Part shown: positions 8,195 through 16,954 of the stretch, one piece after another
Numbering within the stretch: the first letter of the stretch is position 1
Layout: the number at the start of each line of letters is the position of its first letter
Assembly: GCA_030433335.1 (NCBI GenBank)
Contig: JAUILL010000006.1
Coordinates: 97,413 to 161,412, forward strand
DNA: 64,000 nucleotides
Source of the DNA: Alphaproteobacteria bacterium
GTDB lineage: Bacteria; Pseudomonadota; Alphaproteobacteria; Rhodobacterales; Rhodobacteraceae
Direction: 5' to 3'
The notes under the pieces: model-generated
Told to the model about the DNA's origin: nothing
The model's database searches: none
What the model saw: the letters and a program-made list of their open reading frames with translations, nothing else
Program-made: the position numbers and the translations under genes

Positions 8195-8824
8195 ATGACC
8201 GGATTTTCGGACACCTTTCGGGAAGAGCTGGATCAGCTCATGCGGTGGCGGCGCGACGTGCGCCACTTCCGCACCGATCCGGTGTCCGAGGATCTGCTGG
8301 CGGATCTGTTTGGCACCTTTGCTCTGGCACCCTCTGTGGGGCTGTCAGAGCCTTGGCGTCTGGTCCGCGTGACCAGCGCCGCGGCCCGTACCGCGGCGCT
8401 GTCCAATTTCCGCACTGCCAACAGTCAGGCGCTGGACGGGTATTCGGGCGACGACGCCAAAACCTATGCCACGCTCAAACTGTCCGGCATGCAAGAGGCC
8501 CCTGTCCACCTGGCCGTCTTCTGCGACGACAGCACCACCAAGGGCAAAGGCCTTGGCGCGGGCACCATGCCCGAAATGCGCCGGTATTCCTGCGTTTCCG
8601 CGATCATGCAGTTCTGGCTTGCCGCACGTGCCCACGGGCTGGGGGTGGGCTGGGTCTCGATCCTTGATCCTGAAATGCTCTGCCGCGATCTGGATGTGCC
8701 CACCGATTGGGCCTTGGTCGCGTATCTCTGCATCGGCTACCCGACAGAAGACAACATCACCCCCGAGCTAGAGCGCAAAGGCTGGGAAGCCCGCGCTGCT
8801 GCCCTGTCGCTCGAAACCCGCTAA
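8195..8824 (+). CDS. bluB: 5,6-dimethylbenzimidazole synthase
   Basis: Flavin-destroying nitroreductase-fold enzyme that converts reduced FMN and O2 into the lower ligand of vitamin B12. It has 209 residues with BluB-type sequences: MRWRRDVRHFRTDPV near the N-terminus, ALAPSVGLSEPWRLV, LKLSGMQEAPVHLAVFCD and ARAHGLGVGWVSILDP, together with an ALVAYLCIGYP ending. This distinguishes it from ordinary nitroreductases. GTG at 8192 is an alternative start. It sits between rpsP and rimM, away from other cobalamin genes in this window. Confidence 0.88.
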   Translation: MTGFSDTFREELDQLMRWRRDVRHFRTDPVSEDLLADLFGTFALAPSVGLSEPWRLVRVTSAAARTAALSNFRTANSQALDGYSGDDAKTYATLKLSGMQEAPVHLAVFCDDSTTKGKGLGAGTMPEMRRYSCVSAIMQFWLAARAHGLGVGWVSILDPEMLCRDLDVPTDWALVAYLCIGYPTEDNITPELERKGWEARAAALSLETR

Positions 8825-8837
8825 ACCGGAGAGACCC

Positions 8838-8981
8838 ATGTTCGGCCTCATTCGCCTGCCATTCCTGTTGGCCGTCGCCTTTGTGGCGGGCATGATGTAC
8901 GAACGCTCGGAAAAGGGTAAACTCTGCGACGAAATCGGCGGGACCACCCGCAACGGACTATGCATCATGAGGACGGAATGA
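8838..8981 (+). CDS. Small single-pass membrane protein of unknown function (47 aa)
   Basis: Small gene coding for 47 residues: MFGLIRLPFLLAVAFVAGMM, a hydrophobic helix, then a short charged region with two cysteines (KGKLCDEIGG and NGLCIMRTE). A GGAGAGA ribosome-binding site lies 8 bases before the ATG, it follows bluB by 13 bases, and its TGA overlaps the ATG of rimM, which argues for real translation coupling. No function is recognised. Confidence 0.7.
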   Translation: MFGLIRLPFLLAVAFVAGMMYERSEKGKLCDEIGGTTRNGLCIMRTE

Positions 8982-9484
8982 CCGAACGTGTTCGAGTAGG
9001 GACCATCGGCGGCGCATACGGCGTCAAAGGCGAGGTCCGGATCAAAAGCTTCTGCGCCATCCCCGAGGACATCGCCGAATATGCCCCCCTCACCACCGAG
9101 GATGGCAGCCGCACCTTCGAGGTGACCATCACCCGCCAGATCTCCAACGGTCTGGCCGCCCGCATGACCGGCATCGACAGCAAAGAAGACGCGGACGCCC
9201 TGCGCGGCATGGGCCTTTATGCCCTGCGCAGCCAGCTGCCTGACACCGATGACGACGAATTCTACTACGCGGACCTGATCGGGCTCGACGTGTTCGACAC
9301 CGGCGGCAACCCGATTGGCAAGATCAAGGCCGTCCAGAACCACGGCGCCACCGATCTGCTCGAGGTGTTTGGCCCCGGCCTGAAAACCACCGTCCTGATC
9401 CCCTTTACCAAAGAGGTCGTGCCCACCGTGGACATCGCCTCTGGCCGCGTGATCGCGGACCCGCCCGAAGGCCTGCTCGACTAA
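8978..9484 (+). CDS. rimM: 16S rRNA processing protein RimM
   Basis: Assembly factor for the head of the 30S subunit, 168 residues from MTERVRVGTIGGAYGVKGEVRIKSF. The N-terminal RimM domain and the C-terminal PRC-barrel (DDDEFYYADLIGLDVFDTGGNPIGKIKAVQNHGATDLLEV) are both present, ending with FTKEVVPTVDIASGRVIADPPEGLLD. The start overlaps the upstream small gene by 4 bases; an earlier in-frame ATG at 8960 is less likely. It is followed by trmD after 4 bases. Confidence 0.96.
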   Translation: MTERVRVGTIGGAYGVKGEVRIKSFCAIPEDIAEYAPLTTEDGSRTFEVTITRQISNGLAARMTGIDSKEDADALRGMGLYALRSQLPDTDDDEFYYADLIGLDVFDTGGNPIGKIKAVQNHGATDLLEVFGPGLKTTVLIPFTKEVVPTVDIASGRVIADPPEGLLD

Positions 9485-9488
9485 TCCC

Positions 9489-10262
9489 ATGACCGACGCT
9501 CCCAAACGCTCTCACGGCCGCAAGGCGATCAAACTCACCGCGCAGCCCACGGACCTGTTGGCGCCCGCCCCGCTGGCCCACATCTGGACCGCCCGCGTGA
9601 TCACCCTGATGCCCGGCACCTTCCCCGGCATCTTGGGCGAGAGTCTGACCGGCAAAGCGCTGCGAGAGGGACGCTGGCAGCTGGAAACCGTGAACCTGCG
9701 CGACTACGGCGTGGGCAAGCACAAGAACGTCGACGATACCCCTGCGGGCGGCGGCGCGGGCATGGTCCTGCGCCCCGACGTGGTGGGCCGCGCGATCGAA
9801 GACGCGATGGAGGGCACCCGCGGCAACTGGCCGGTCCTCTACATGTCCCCCCGCGGCAAACGCATCGATCAGGAAATGGCCCGCAATCTGTCCACCTGCG
9901 ACGGCGTCACCATCCTCTGCGGCCGGTTCGAGGGCGTGGACGAACGCGTGCTGGAACACTACGGCATCCAAGAGGTCTCTCTGGGGGACTTCGTGATGAC
10001 CGGCGGCGAAATCGCGGCCCACGCGCTGCTCGACGCCACCGTCCGCCTGATCCCGGGCGTCTTGGGCAACGCCGAAAGCATCGAAGAAGAGAGCTTCTCC
10101 AACGGCCGCCTAGAGCACGGCCAATACACCCGCCCCGCCGTCTGGAAAGGCCGCGAAATCCCCGAAGTTCTGATGTCCGGCCACCACGGCAAGGTGGCCG
10201 ACTGGCGCAAGGAAGAGTCCGAGCGGATTACTCGGGAGCGGCGTCCAGATTTGTTGGAGTGA
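9489..10262 (+). CDS. trmD: tRNA (guanine-37-N1)-methyltransferase
   Basis: SPOUT-class enzyme that methylates G37 of tRNAs reading CNN codons and prevents +1 frameshifting. Of 257 residues, the first 30 form a variable N-terminal extension; then come the core motifs GGGAGMVLRPDVVGRAI, LYMSPRGKRIDQ, and the trefoil-knot S-adenosylmethionine site GRFEGVDERVLEHYGIQEVSLGDFVMTGGE. It is the last gene of the translation block before the opposite-strand insertion at 10267. Confidence 0.96.
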   Translation: MTDAPKRSHGRKAIKLTAQPTDLLAPAPLAHIWTARVITLMPGTFPGILGESLTGKALREGRWQLETVNLRDYGVGKHKNVDDTPAGGGAGMVLRPDVVGRAIEDAMEGTRGNWPVLYMSPRGKRIDQEMARNLSTCDGVTILCGRFEGVDERVLEHYGIQEVSLGDFVMTGGEIAAHALLDATVRLIPGVLGNAESIEEESFSNGRLEHGQYTRPAVWKGREIPEVLMSGHHGKVADWRKEESERITRERRPDLLE

Positions 10263-10266
10263 TTAC

Positions 10267-11130
10267 TTACTGAGTAGGACCTAGATCACCGATTTTTAGC
10301 GTTGAAAATGGTGAGCTTAGCAGCTCATACATTTCAAACACGGTCTCAATTTGCTCTTGAAGTTTAGAGAGGCCGGTATTGTACTCGCGACGCTTCACCT
10401 GCACGCGCTCGGACGTTCCCGCTGCGCAGTCGACTTGAGTTCGAAGCGCCTCCAAAGAAACGCGCAATTCGGAGAGATGCTTAAGAGTTTTCTGTTCTAA
10501 ATCTGCATCCCCTGAACTTAGATTGGATGCATGCATTGAAATTAGGCGCTTCTGCCTCGAGAAGGGGTCTACCGCAACTAGCCCACCACTCTCGATAAGA
10601 CTTTCCCCCAGAAATCTCTTCACGCACATATCGGTGGTTGCGCGATAAAATTCCGTAACAGCTTCAGACAATTCGACGAAGGGCGTCTTACTTACGTCGG
10701 ACGGATGAAACGAGAACTTTACCTTCGCTTCATTCTTTACGGCCTCTTGGTACGCTGAGCCAAAAAACTGCCCTACTTCGTGATAAACAAGACCTTTTGA
10801 AATATAGCCTCTCGCCATCAAACCAATTTCCAAAAGGTTGCTAATCGACCTGCCGCACTCATCTACCAACCGAAGCAAGCCCAGAGGTGTCGCCTCTGCA
10901 GAAAGCACCACACAGTCAGATATCTGCGTTGCTACAAAGGACAGGTCCTCTGCTCCACGGTCACTTTGGGGGCAGAGCATAAATGGGAAATTATCTCGGT
11001 CATCGCTCCAAAGCGCCGAAACCATATTTTCGATTTGGCTTAATCCGCCTTCTCGCTTTTCTAGTTCCTCTACCTTTTCTGAAAAACCAAGAATATCTAC
11101 AAAAGCGACGAACCGGTCTTCGAATTGCAT
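10267..11130 (-). CDS. Class III nucleotidyl-cyclase-like protein of unknown function
   Basis: Protein of 287 residues from MQFEDRFVAFVDILGFSEKV. The FVDILGF opening resembles the first metal-binding strand of class III adenylate/guanylate cyclases. Further on, QISDCVVLSAEA could supply the second metal aspartate and RGYISKGLVYH...FGSAYQEAVKNE resembles the later cyclase strands, but the usual transition-state Asn/Arg pair is not evident. The C-terminal third is helical. Lower GC than its neighbours and an opposite orientation between trmD and rplS suggest recent gain. It may bind or make a nucleotide; activity is unproven. Confidence 0.75.
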   Translation of the reverse strand: MQFEDRFVAFVDILGFSEKVEELEKREGGLSQIENMVSALWSDDRDNFPFMLCPQSDRGAEDLSFVATQISDCVVLSAEATPLGLLRLVDECGRSISNLLEIGLMARGYISKGLVYHEVGQFFGSAYQEAVKNEAKVKFSFHPSDVSKTPFVELSEAVTEFYRATTDMCVKRFLGESLIESGGLVAVDPFSRQKRLISMHASNLSSGDADLEQKTLKHLSELRVSLEALRTQVDCAAGTSERVQVKRREYNTGLSKLQEQIETVFEMYELLSSPFSTLKIGDLGPTQ

Positions 11131-11404
11131 ACAGGGTCCCCTTCTAATGCAATGAGAGTGGCCCAAGCCTCCCCCCTTGCCAACCCCAGCAAAACCTGAC
11201 ATATCGCGCGCATCCCGCACATGGAGGCCCCAGTGCGATTCCGTCTTCTTCTGGCGGCAATCGGGCCCTCTGACGTTCGGGAGACCGAAGTAAAGCTGAT
11301 CTGATCCTCTGGCGGGCGCTGCGGCGGCCCCGAGAGAAGACCTAGAGTTCTGAGACCGGCACCAGACCTTTGTGGGCCAACCACAAGCAGTTAGGAGATA
11401 TGCG

Positions 11405-11782
11405 ATGGATCTTATCGCACAGATCGAAGCGGAGCAGATTGCTGCGCTGGGGAAAGAAATCCCCGACTTCAAAGCCGGCGACACCATTCGCGTCGGTTAC
11501 AAGGTGACCGAAGGCACCCGTTCGCGCGTTCAGAACTACGAAGGCGTGTGCATCAGCCGCAAGAACGGCAAAGGCATTGCCGGCTCGTTCACCGTTCGCA
11601 AAATTTCGTTTGGCGAAGGCGTAGAGCGCGTATTCCCCCTCTACTCGACCAACATCGACAGCATCACTGTTGTGCGTCGTGGCCGCGTCCGTCGTTCGAA
11701 GCTGTACTACCTGCGCTCGCGTCGTGGTAAGTCGGCTCGTATCGCCGAAGTCAGCAACTACAAGCCCAAAACCGAAGCGTAA
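11405..11782 (+). CDS. rplS: 50S ribosomal protein L19
   Basis: Large-subunit protein at the 30S-50S interface, 125 residues from [12 protein letters not shown], with the conserved core [29 protein letters not shown] and [28 protein letters not shown] lies 7 bases before the ATG. Normally it directly follows trmD; here a cyclase-like gene and a 274-base spacer (11131-11404) intervene. I see no further gene in that spacer, which probably holds the rplS promoter and leader. Confidence 0.97.
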   Translation: MDLIAQIEAEQIAALGKEIPDFKAGDTIRVGYKVTEGTRSRVQNYEGVCISRKNGKGIAGSFTVRKISFGEGVERVFPLYSTNIDSITVVRRGRVRRSKLYYLRSRRGKSARIAEVSNYKPKTEA

Positions 11783-11793
11783 GAGGTGTAGTC

Positions 11794-12015
11794 ATGAAAA
11801 AAGACATCCATCCCGACTACCACTTCATCACCGTCAAAATGACCGACGGCAGCACCTTCCAGGTCCGCTCGACCTACGGCAAAGAAGGCGACACCCTGTC
11901 GCTGGACATCGACCCCACCGTGCACCCCGCATGGACCGGCGGTTCGTCGCGCCTGCTGGACCAGGGCGGCCGCGTCTCGAAGTTCAAAAAGAAATACGAA
12001 GGCCTGGGCTTCTAA
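11794..12015 (+). CDS. rpmE: 50S ribosomal protein L31
   Basis: Large-subunit protein of 73 residues starting [20 protein letters not shown], with [25 protein letters not shown] near the C-terminus. It has no zinc-binding cysteines, so it is of the C-minus, zinc-independent form. It follows rplS by 11 bases and is closed by a terminator at 12039-12066. Confidence 0.96.
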   Translation: MKKDIHPDYHFITVKMTDGSTFQVRSTYGKEGDTLSLDIDPTVHPAWTGGSSRLLDQGGRVSKFKKKYEGLGF

Positions 12016-12033
12016 TCCCTGCCACACCGGTTT

Positions 12034-12450
12034 CTACGACGCCGCTCCATCCGGGGCGGCGTTTTCTTTTGCGGCCTTCTCGAGCAGGGCAGCATACGCC
12101 TCTTTGTCCAGAACCTTCAGCAAATCCAATGCCCGCGCCGCCTTGGCCTCTGCGTCGCATTTTGATCGCGTTTTGATCGCCTCTACCTTGGCCACCATCT
12201 CTCGAACTTCTTCGATTGTCTTGGCGTCGTCGCCCTCGAACGGTCCGACTTTGTCCGCCAGAACCAGTAAGGCGTCCGAGAGCCAGCCCAACTGCCGCCC
12301 GTATCCGGCGACCTTGCTGATGACTTCGCCCTCGATCTCCTGCTTGCCAGAGTAGGAAGGGCTAAAGAATTCGGGGCGGATTTCCTGGATGATGTCGCCA
12401 GACCATGGCATCCGGAAGCCGCCGGAAAATGGGAAAGAGGAAAATGTCAT
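12034..12450 (-). CDS. Hypothetical protein
   Basis: Predicted soluble protein of 138 residues starting MTFSSFPFSGGF. The first 50 residues resemble the conserved start of a small phage- or plasmid-like helper (PWSGDIIQEIRPEFF), and the remainder is strongly helical and Lys/Glu/Ala-rich (ADKVGPFEGDDAKTIEEVRE, AKAARALDLLKVLDKEAYAALLEKA). There is no signal peptide or membrane segment. It converges on rpmE and its 3' end contains the rpmE terminator. Function unknown. Confidence 0.6.
   Translation of the reverse strand: MTFSSFPFSGGFRMPWSGDIIQEIRPEFFSPSYSGKQEIEGEVISKVAGYGRQLGWLSDALLVLADKVGPFEGDDAKTIEEVREMVAKVEAIKTRSKCDAEAKAARALDLLKVLDKEAYAALLEKAAKENAAPDGAAS
12039..12067 (+). terminator. Terminator of rplS-rpmE
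   Basis: ACGCCGCTCC (12039-12048) pairs with GGGGCGGCGT (12053-12062, one G-U) around a 4-base loop and is followed by TTTCTTTT. It lies inside the last codons of the convergent gene at 12034-12450. Confidence 0.75.
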
Positions 12451-12659
12451 TTTGATCGCTTTCGTTGGAAATATGGGCGATAGCATGACAGCAAATATGC
12501 AATCGAGCCTAGTCAGGCTCACCAGACCTGCAGCGGAACCACGAAAACGTGAAAAATCGCGACTCAGATGTACGCGGACTCTTGCCCAACCCCGTCCGGT
12601 CTAGGCATAAGCATAACTAAACCAATATCCGGTTCCGAGAAAATCAGGGGACACCATAT

Positions 12660-13469
12660 ATGGCGCATATCATTGTCGTGGGGAACGAAAAGGGCGGCTC
12701 CGGCAAGTCGACCACCTCGATGCACATTGCGACGGCACTCGTTCGTCTCGGCTTCCGCGTCGGCGCGCTCGACCTCGACATGCGTCAGAAAAGTTTCGGC
12801 CGCTACGCCGAGAATCGGGCACGTTTCCTGGCCAAAGAGGGCATCACCCTTCCCAGTCCGTCGTACATTGAACTGCCCGAGATTGATCCCGCGACCCTCA
12901 AGGACGGCGAGAACATCTATGACGCGCGGCTCTCGGCCGCCGTGCAGCAACTCGAGGCCGACAGCGACTTCATCCTGATCGACTGCCCCGGCTCGCACAC
13001 ACGCCTCAGCCAGATGGCGCACAGCCTCGCGGACACGCTGGTCACGCCCCTGAACGACAGCTTTGTGGACTTCGACCTCTTGGCCCGCACCGATGCCGAG
13101 GGCGAGAATATCCTCGGTCCGTCGGTCTACTCGGAAATGGTCTGGCACGCCCGCCAGCTCCGCGCTCAGGCCGGCCTGACACCCATCGACTGGATCGTTG
13201 TCCGCAACCGGATCGGTGCGCAGAACATGATTAACAAGAAAAAGATGACCGCCGCCGTCGACAAGCTGGCCAAGCGCATCGGCTTCCGCATCGCGCCCGG
13301 CTTCTCTGAACGTGTGGTCTTCCGCGAACTGTTCCCCAAGGGCCTGACGCTTCTGGATCTCAAGGACATCGGCGTCACCCAGCTGTCGATCTCGAACATC
13401 GCCGCCCGCCAAGAGTTGCGCGACCTGATCAAGACGCTGAACCTACCGAACGTCAAAGTGAACTTCTAA
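12660..13469 (+). CDS. mipZ: Division-plane positioning ATPase MipZ
   Basis: ParA/MinD-type ATPase of 269 residues. In alphaproteobacteria MipZ forms a gradient from the poles by binding ParB at the origin and inhibits FtsZ away from midcell. The deviant Walker A motif EKGGSGKSTTS lies at residues 10-20, and Walker B-like FILIDCPG at about 113. The opening MAHIIVVGNEKGGSGKST is characteristic of MipZ rather than of plasmid ParA. It is a single gene with its own upstream region, followed after 4 bases by a GNAT gene. Confidence 0.92.
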   Translation: MAHIIVVGNEKGGSGKSTTSMHIATALVRLGFRVGALDLDMRQKSFGRYAENRARFLAKEGITLPSPSYIELPEIDPATLKDGENIYDARLSAAVQQLEADSDFILIDCPGSHTRLSQMAHSLADTLVTPLNDSFVDFDLLARTDAEGENILGPSVYSEMVWHARQLRAQAGLTPIDWIVVRNRIGAQNMINKKKMTAAVDKLAKRIGFRIAPGFSERVVFRELFPKGLTLLDLKDIGVTQLSISNIAARQELRDLIKTLNLPNVKVNF

Positions 13470-13473
13470 GGGC

Positions 13474-13926
13474 GTGGCGGTCCAAATCCGCCCCGCACGG
13501 TCCAGCGACCTGCCCGAAATCCAAGCCTGCGCCAAGCAAGCCTTCGAACCCTACATCGCGCGCATGGGCCAACGCCCAGCGCCCATGGATGCCGACTATG
13601 CCACTGCGATCCGGTCAGGCTATGCCCACGTGGCCACCGACGGCCAAACCCTCCTCGGCTTCATCGTCTTTACCCCCAAAACGGGCGGCACCCTCCTCGA
13701 CACCGTCGCCGTCAGCCCAAAGGCCCGTGGCATGGGCATCGGCAAAGCCCTGATCGCCTTCTGCGAAACCAGCGCCCGCGCGGCAGGCTCGGCCAAAGTC
13801 ACCCTCTACACCAACGCCGCCATGCCCGAGAACCTCTCGCTCTACCCCGCACTCGGCTACCACGAAACGCACCGCGCCACCAAAAACGGCTTCCACCGAG
13901 TCTACTTCGAAAAGCCACTCCCCTAA
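13474..13926 (+). CDS. GNAT-family N-acetyltransferase
   Basis: Acetyltransferase of 150 residues starting from GTG at 13474 (MAVQIRPARSSDLPEIQ). The acetyl-CoA site is LLDTVAVSPKARGMGIGKALI, with the R-G-x-G-I-G loop, followed by VTLYTNAAMPENLSLYPALGYHE. It follows mipZ by 4 bases, so it is probably co-transcribed, and ends at a terminator. Substrate unknown. Confidence 0.85.
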   Translation: MAVQIRPARSSDLPEIQACAKQAFEPYIARMGQRPAPMDADYATAIRSGYAHVATDGQTLLGFIVFTPKTGGTLLDTVAVSPKARGMGIGKALIAFCETSARAAGSAKVTLYTNAAMPENLSLYPALGYHETHRATKNGFHRVYFEKPLP

Positions 13927-13937
13927 CCCCATAGAAA

Positions 13938-13970
13938 AAGGGCCGGTCCCCAGAACCAGCCCTTCTTTTT
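13938..13970. terminator. Bidirectional terminator between GNAT gene and rppH
   Basis: AAGGGC-C-GGT (13938-13947) pairs with ACC-A-GCCCTT (13955-13964). It is followed by CTTTTT on the plus strand and, read on the minus strand, by CTTTTTC, so it can serve both convergent genes. Confidence 0.65.
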
Positions 13971-14013
13971 GCTCTAAATACTCACGGCCTAAGCAGCCGC
14001 CAGAAGCCTGCCC

Positions 14014-14496
14014 CTAGATCAAGGGCCCCAGCTCCGCCACAACCTGCTCATACACACCGCGCTTGAACGGAACGATATTAGCGACCAGTTCATCAACGGG
14101 CAGCCAGCGCCATTCGCTGAACTCGGGGTGCGGACGGTCAATCACGATCATGTCGTCAGAGCCCTTGAACCGCATCAGGAACCACTTCTGCTCCTGACCG
14201 CGATACTTGCCCTTCCAGATCTTGGGCACGATGTCGTGGGGCAGATCATAGCTGATCCAGCCATCAGTCTCGCCCGCGACATCCACCATATCCACCGAAA
14301 TGCCGGTCTCTTCTTCCAGCTCGCGGAGGGCAGCCTCGCGCGGGTCTTCACCCTTGTCGATCCCGCCCTGAGGCATCTGCCACGCAGGCACGTCGCTATC
14401 CAGCCGCTGCCCGACCCAGACCAGACCGTCGGCGTTCACGATCATGACGCCGACGTTCTTGCGATAAGGCAGCTTCGCGATGTCTTCTGGCGTCAC
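14014..14496 (-). CDS. rppH: RNA pyrophosphohydrolase
   Basis: Nudix hydrolase of 160 residues that removes 5' pyrophosphate from transcripts and so starts RNase E-dependent decay; family members also act on dinucleoside polyphosphates. The full Nudix box runs from G45 to I66 ([20 protein letters not shown]), preceded by PAWQMPQGG; the C-terminal [17 protein letters not shown] is typical of RppH. It overlaps ctpA by 4 bases (ATGA) and is the last gene of the rsfS-rlmH-gpmI-envC-ctpA-rppH block. Confidence 0.93.
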   Translation of the reverse strand: MTPEDIAKLPYRKNVGVMIVNADGLVWVGQRLDSDVPAWQMPQGGIDKGEDPREAALRELEEETGISVDMVDVAGETDGWISYDLPHDIVPKIWKGKYRGQEQKWFLMRFKGSDDMIVIDRPHPEFSEWRWLPVDELVANIVPFKRGVYEQVVAELGPLI

Positions 14497-15836
14497 TGAT
14501 CGGTCTCCAGCGCCGACAGACCCTTCAGAATGTCGATGGCGTAGGCCAGCTGGTAGTCCTCGTCACGCAGCTTGGCCGCTTCTTCGGCCTTCGCGTTGTC
14601 CTCTTCGATCTGACGGATCTCGTCTTCGGTCAGGCTGTCGTTGGACAGGCTGCCGCGCAGATCCGCTTCGGAGCGGGTGCGGGTTGTGGTCTCTTCCTCT
14701 TCGTCCGCAACGGCGGCAACACGAGGCTGCTGCACCACGATGTCAGGCGACACACCCAGGTTCTGGATCGAGCGACCCGACGGCGTGTAATAGCGCGCGG
14801 TGGTCAGACGCATCGCGCCATCGCCCCGCAGCGGCATCACAGTCTGGACCGAGCCTTTGCCGAACGACTTGGTGCCCACGATCACAGCGCGGCGGTGATC
14901 TTTCAGCGCGCCTGCCACAATCTCGGACGCGGACGCCGAACCGCCGTTGATCAGAACCACGATCGGCTTGCCCTCGGCCAGATCACCGGGGGTCGCGTTG
15001 AAGCGCTCGCCGTCCTCGGGGTTGCGGCCACGGGTCGACACGATCTCACCTTCCTCGAGGAAGGCATCGGCGACCAGAATAGCCTGATTGAGCAGACCAC
15101 CGGGGTTGTTGCGCAGGTCGATGATGACACCGCTCATGTTGTCCAGCCCGCCAGCCTCTTCGGCGGCTTTGGCCAGACCGTCCTTGAGGTTGTCAAACGT
15201 CTGGTCGTTAAAGGTGCTGACCCGCAGAACCACAGCCTCGCCCTCGGTGCGGGTGCGCACGGCGGTCAGGCGGATGGTGTCGCGGATGATGGTCACGTCG
15301 AACGGCTCGGGCTCGCCCTCGCGGACCAGCGTCACCACGATCTCGGACCCGACGGGGCCGCGCATCAGTTCAACCGCTTCGTCCAGCGTCAGACCCAGCA
15401 GGCTCTCGCCATCCACGTGGGTGATGAAATCGCCCGACAACACGCCCGCTTCTTCCGCCGGAGTGCCATCCATTGGCGCCACGACCTTCACAAAGCCCTC
15501 TTCCTGCGTGACCTCGATGCCCAGACCGCCGAATTCACCGCGGGTCTGCACGCGCATGTCCTGCGCGTCATCGGGGGACAAGTAGCTGCTGTGGGGGTCC
15601 AGCGACTGGAGCATCCCGTTGATGGCGGCCTCGATCAGATCACCCTCGTCAACCTCTTCGACATACTGCGCGCGAATACGCTCGAAGATGTCCCCGAACA
15701 GATCCAGCTGCTCGTACACGTTGACTTGGGTTTTTCCTTCTTGGGCCAGCAGCGGTCCCGCGATCTGCGTCGAGGCAATCAGCCCCGCCAGAGCGCCACC
15801 GCCCACTGCCATCAGAAACTTGCGCATTCGTGTCAT
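14493..15836 (-). CDS. ctpA: C-terminal processing protease (S41 family)
   Basis: Periplasmic tail-specific serine protease of 447 residues: N-terminal signal or anchor ([21 protein letters not shown]), PDZ domain at about 95-180 and S41 catalytic domain. The Ser-Lys dyad is S302 in GGSASASE and K327 in [11 protein letters not shown]-terminal charged, helical extension from about 395 is present. The ATG at 15836 overlaps the envC stop (ATGA), which fixes the start over the two alternatives. Pairing with EnvC suggests cell-wall hydrolase control. Confidence 0.94.
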   Translation of the reverse strand: MTRMRKFLMAVGGGALAGLIASTQIAGPLLAQEGKTQVNVYEQLDLFGDIFERIRAQYVEEVDEGDLIEAAINGMLQSLDPHSSYLSPDDAQDMRVQTRGEFGGLGIEVTQEEGFVKVVAPMDGTPAEEAGVLSGDFITHVDGESLLGLTLDEAVELMRGPVGSEIVVTLVREGEPEPFDVTIIRDTIRLTAVRTRTEGEAVVLRVSTFNDQTFDNLKDGLAKAAEEAGGLDNMSGVIIDLRNNPGGLLNQAILVADAFLEEGEIVSTRGRNPEDGERFNATPGDLAEGKPIVVLINGGSASASEIVAGALKDHRRAVIVGTKSFGKGSVQTVMPLRGDGAMRLTTARYYTPSGRSIQNLGVSPDIVVQQPRVAAVADEEEETTTRTRSEADLRGSLSNDSLTEDEIRQIEEDNAKAEEAAKLRDEDYQLAYAIDILKGLSALETDQ

Positions 15837-16954
15837 TCCTTGTCCGTCTTGAACCATTCGGCGGGGTTCACCGTCTCTTGGTCCTCTCTCACTTCGAGAT
15901 AGAGCGTTTCTGTATTCTGTCCGGCGCTAGCCTGCGTCAGGATCTCGTCCTGTGCAACACCCGCGCCCCCCATGAGGCCCAGCGGATGCCCTGCGGGCAG
16001 CACCTGTCCGACCTCACCGTAAACCTGATCGAGCCCTGCAAGCACGAACAGAATGCCCGGTCCGGGCTCGATAATCATCACATTTCCGTAGTCCAGCAGA
16101 GGCCCCAGATAGCGAATGGTTGCTGCCGCTGGCGTGGTGACCAGCGCACCGGGCGCCGTCGCGATCACCCAGCCGGGGCGCTCGATCCCTGCGGCATCGG
16201 GCTGGCCCGCCTCTCTCAGGATGGTCCCTTGCACGGGCAGAGACAACATGCCGCGCTGCTCGTGGACATCCGGACCGCCCTCAAGCTCGTCGCCGACGAC
16301 AATCTCGCCCAGATTATCGGCAAAGCTTTCCAGCGTCTCGGACGAGGCCACCAGCACAGCGGTCTGCACCGGATCAGCCGTGAACTTCTTGGGCAAATCA
16401 GTGCGGTCCGAAATCGCGGCACTTAAAGCTGTTCGCGCTTCTTGCGCGCCGCTCAGACCTTCGCGCAGGGTGTCCGCCGCCGACTGCTGCAAGGCGCGCA
16501 GGGTCCGCACCTCTTCCAGATCACGGGCCAAGCCATCGGCCTCGGCCTGCAAGGCGGGCGAAATCTCGGTCAGGATCATCCCCGCCCGCGCTGTCCCAGT
16601 GGGGCCCGCAGGGTGGGTCAGTTGCACAGGGGCCGGACTGCGGGAAATGGTCAGCAAGCTGGCCAGCAAATCCGCCACCTGCCCCTGCGCAGAGTTCAGT
16701 TCCTGCGTCAGCGCCTTTTCCCGAATGGCCGCACGCCGCAGCCCAGCGCGCAGAGCCGTCAGCCCCGCCTCATAGGCCTTGACCGTCTGGGTCAGCGCCG
16801 CAACGCGGTCCCGCGCCCCTTGGGCATGGTCCAGCGCGACCGCTGCCTCGTCCAGCAAGCCCTTGGCACGCAGCGCCGCCGCAGCCGGATCTTCTTGCGC
16901 CACCAACGGCGACGCAAGCAACCCCAGACACAAGACGGCCGCGCGACGGATCAT
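15833..16954 (-). CDS. envC: Murein hydrolase activator EnvC-like protein
   Basis: Periplasmic protein of 373 residues with signal peptide (MIRRAAVLCLGLLASPLVAQ), a long coiled-coil half rich in Ala, Leu and Arg (about 25-215) and a degenerate M23/LytM domain at the C-terminus (YGNVMIIEPGPGILFVLAGL, GHPLGLMGG). The zinc-binding histidines of active M23 peptidases are missing, as in EnvC, which activates amidases instead of cutting itself. ATG at 16954 overlaps the gpmI stop as TGATG; a GTG at 16957 is an alternative. Coupled to gpmI and ctpA. Confidence 0.88.
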   Translation of the reverse strand: MIRRAAVLCLGLLASPLVAQEDPAAAALRAKGLLDEAAVALDHAQGARDRVAALTQTVKAYEAGLTALRAGLRRAAIREKALTQELNSAQGQVADLLASLLTISRSPAPVQLTHPAGPTGTARAGMILTEISPALQAEADGLARDLEEVRTLRALQQSAADTLREGLSGAQEARTALSAAISDRTDLPKKFTADPVQTAVLVASSETLESFADNLGEIVVGDELEGGPDVHEQRGMLSLPVQGTILREAGQPDAAGIERPGWVIATAPGALVTTPAAATIRYLGPLLDYGNVMIIEPGPGILFVLAGLDQVYGEVGQVLPAGHPLGLMGGAGVAQDEILTQASAGQNTETLYLEVREDQETVNPAEWFKTDKE

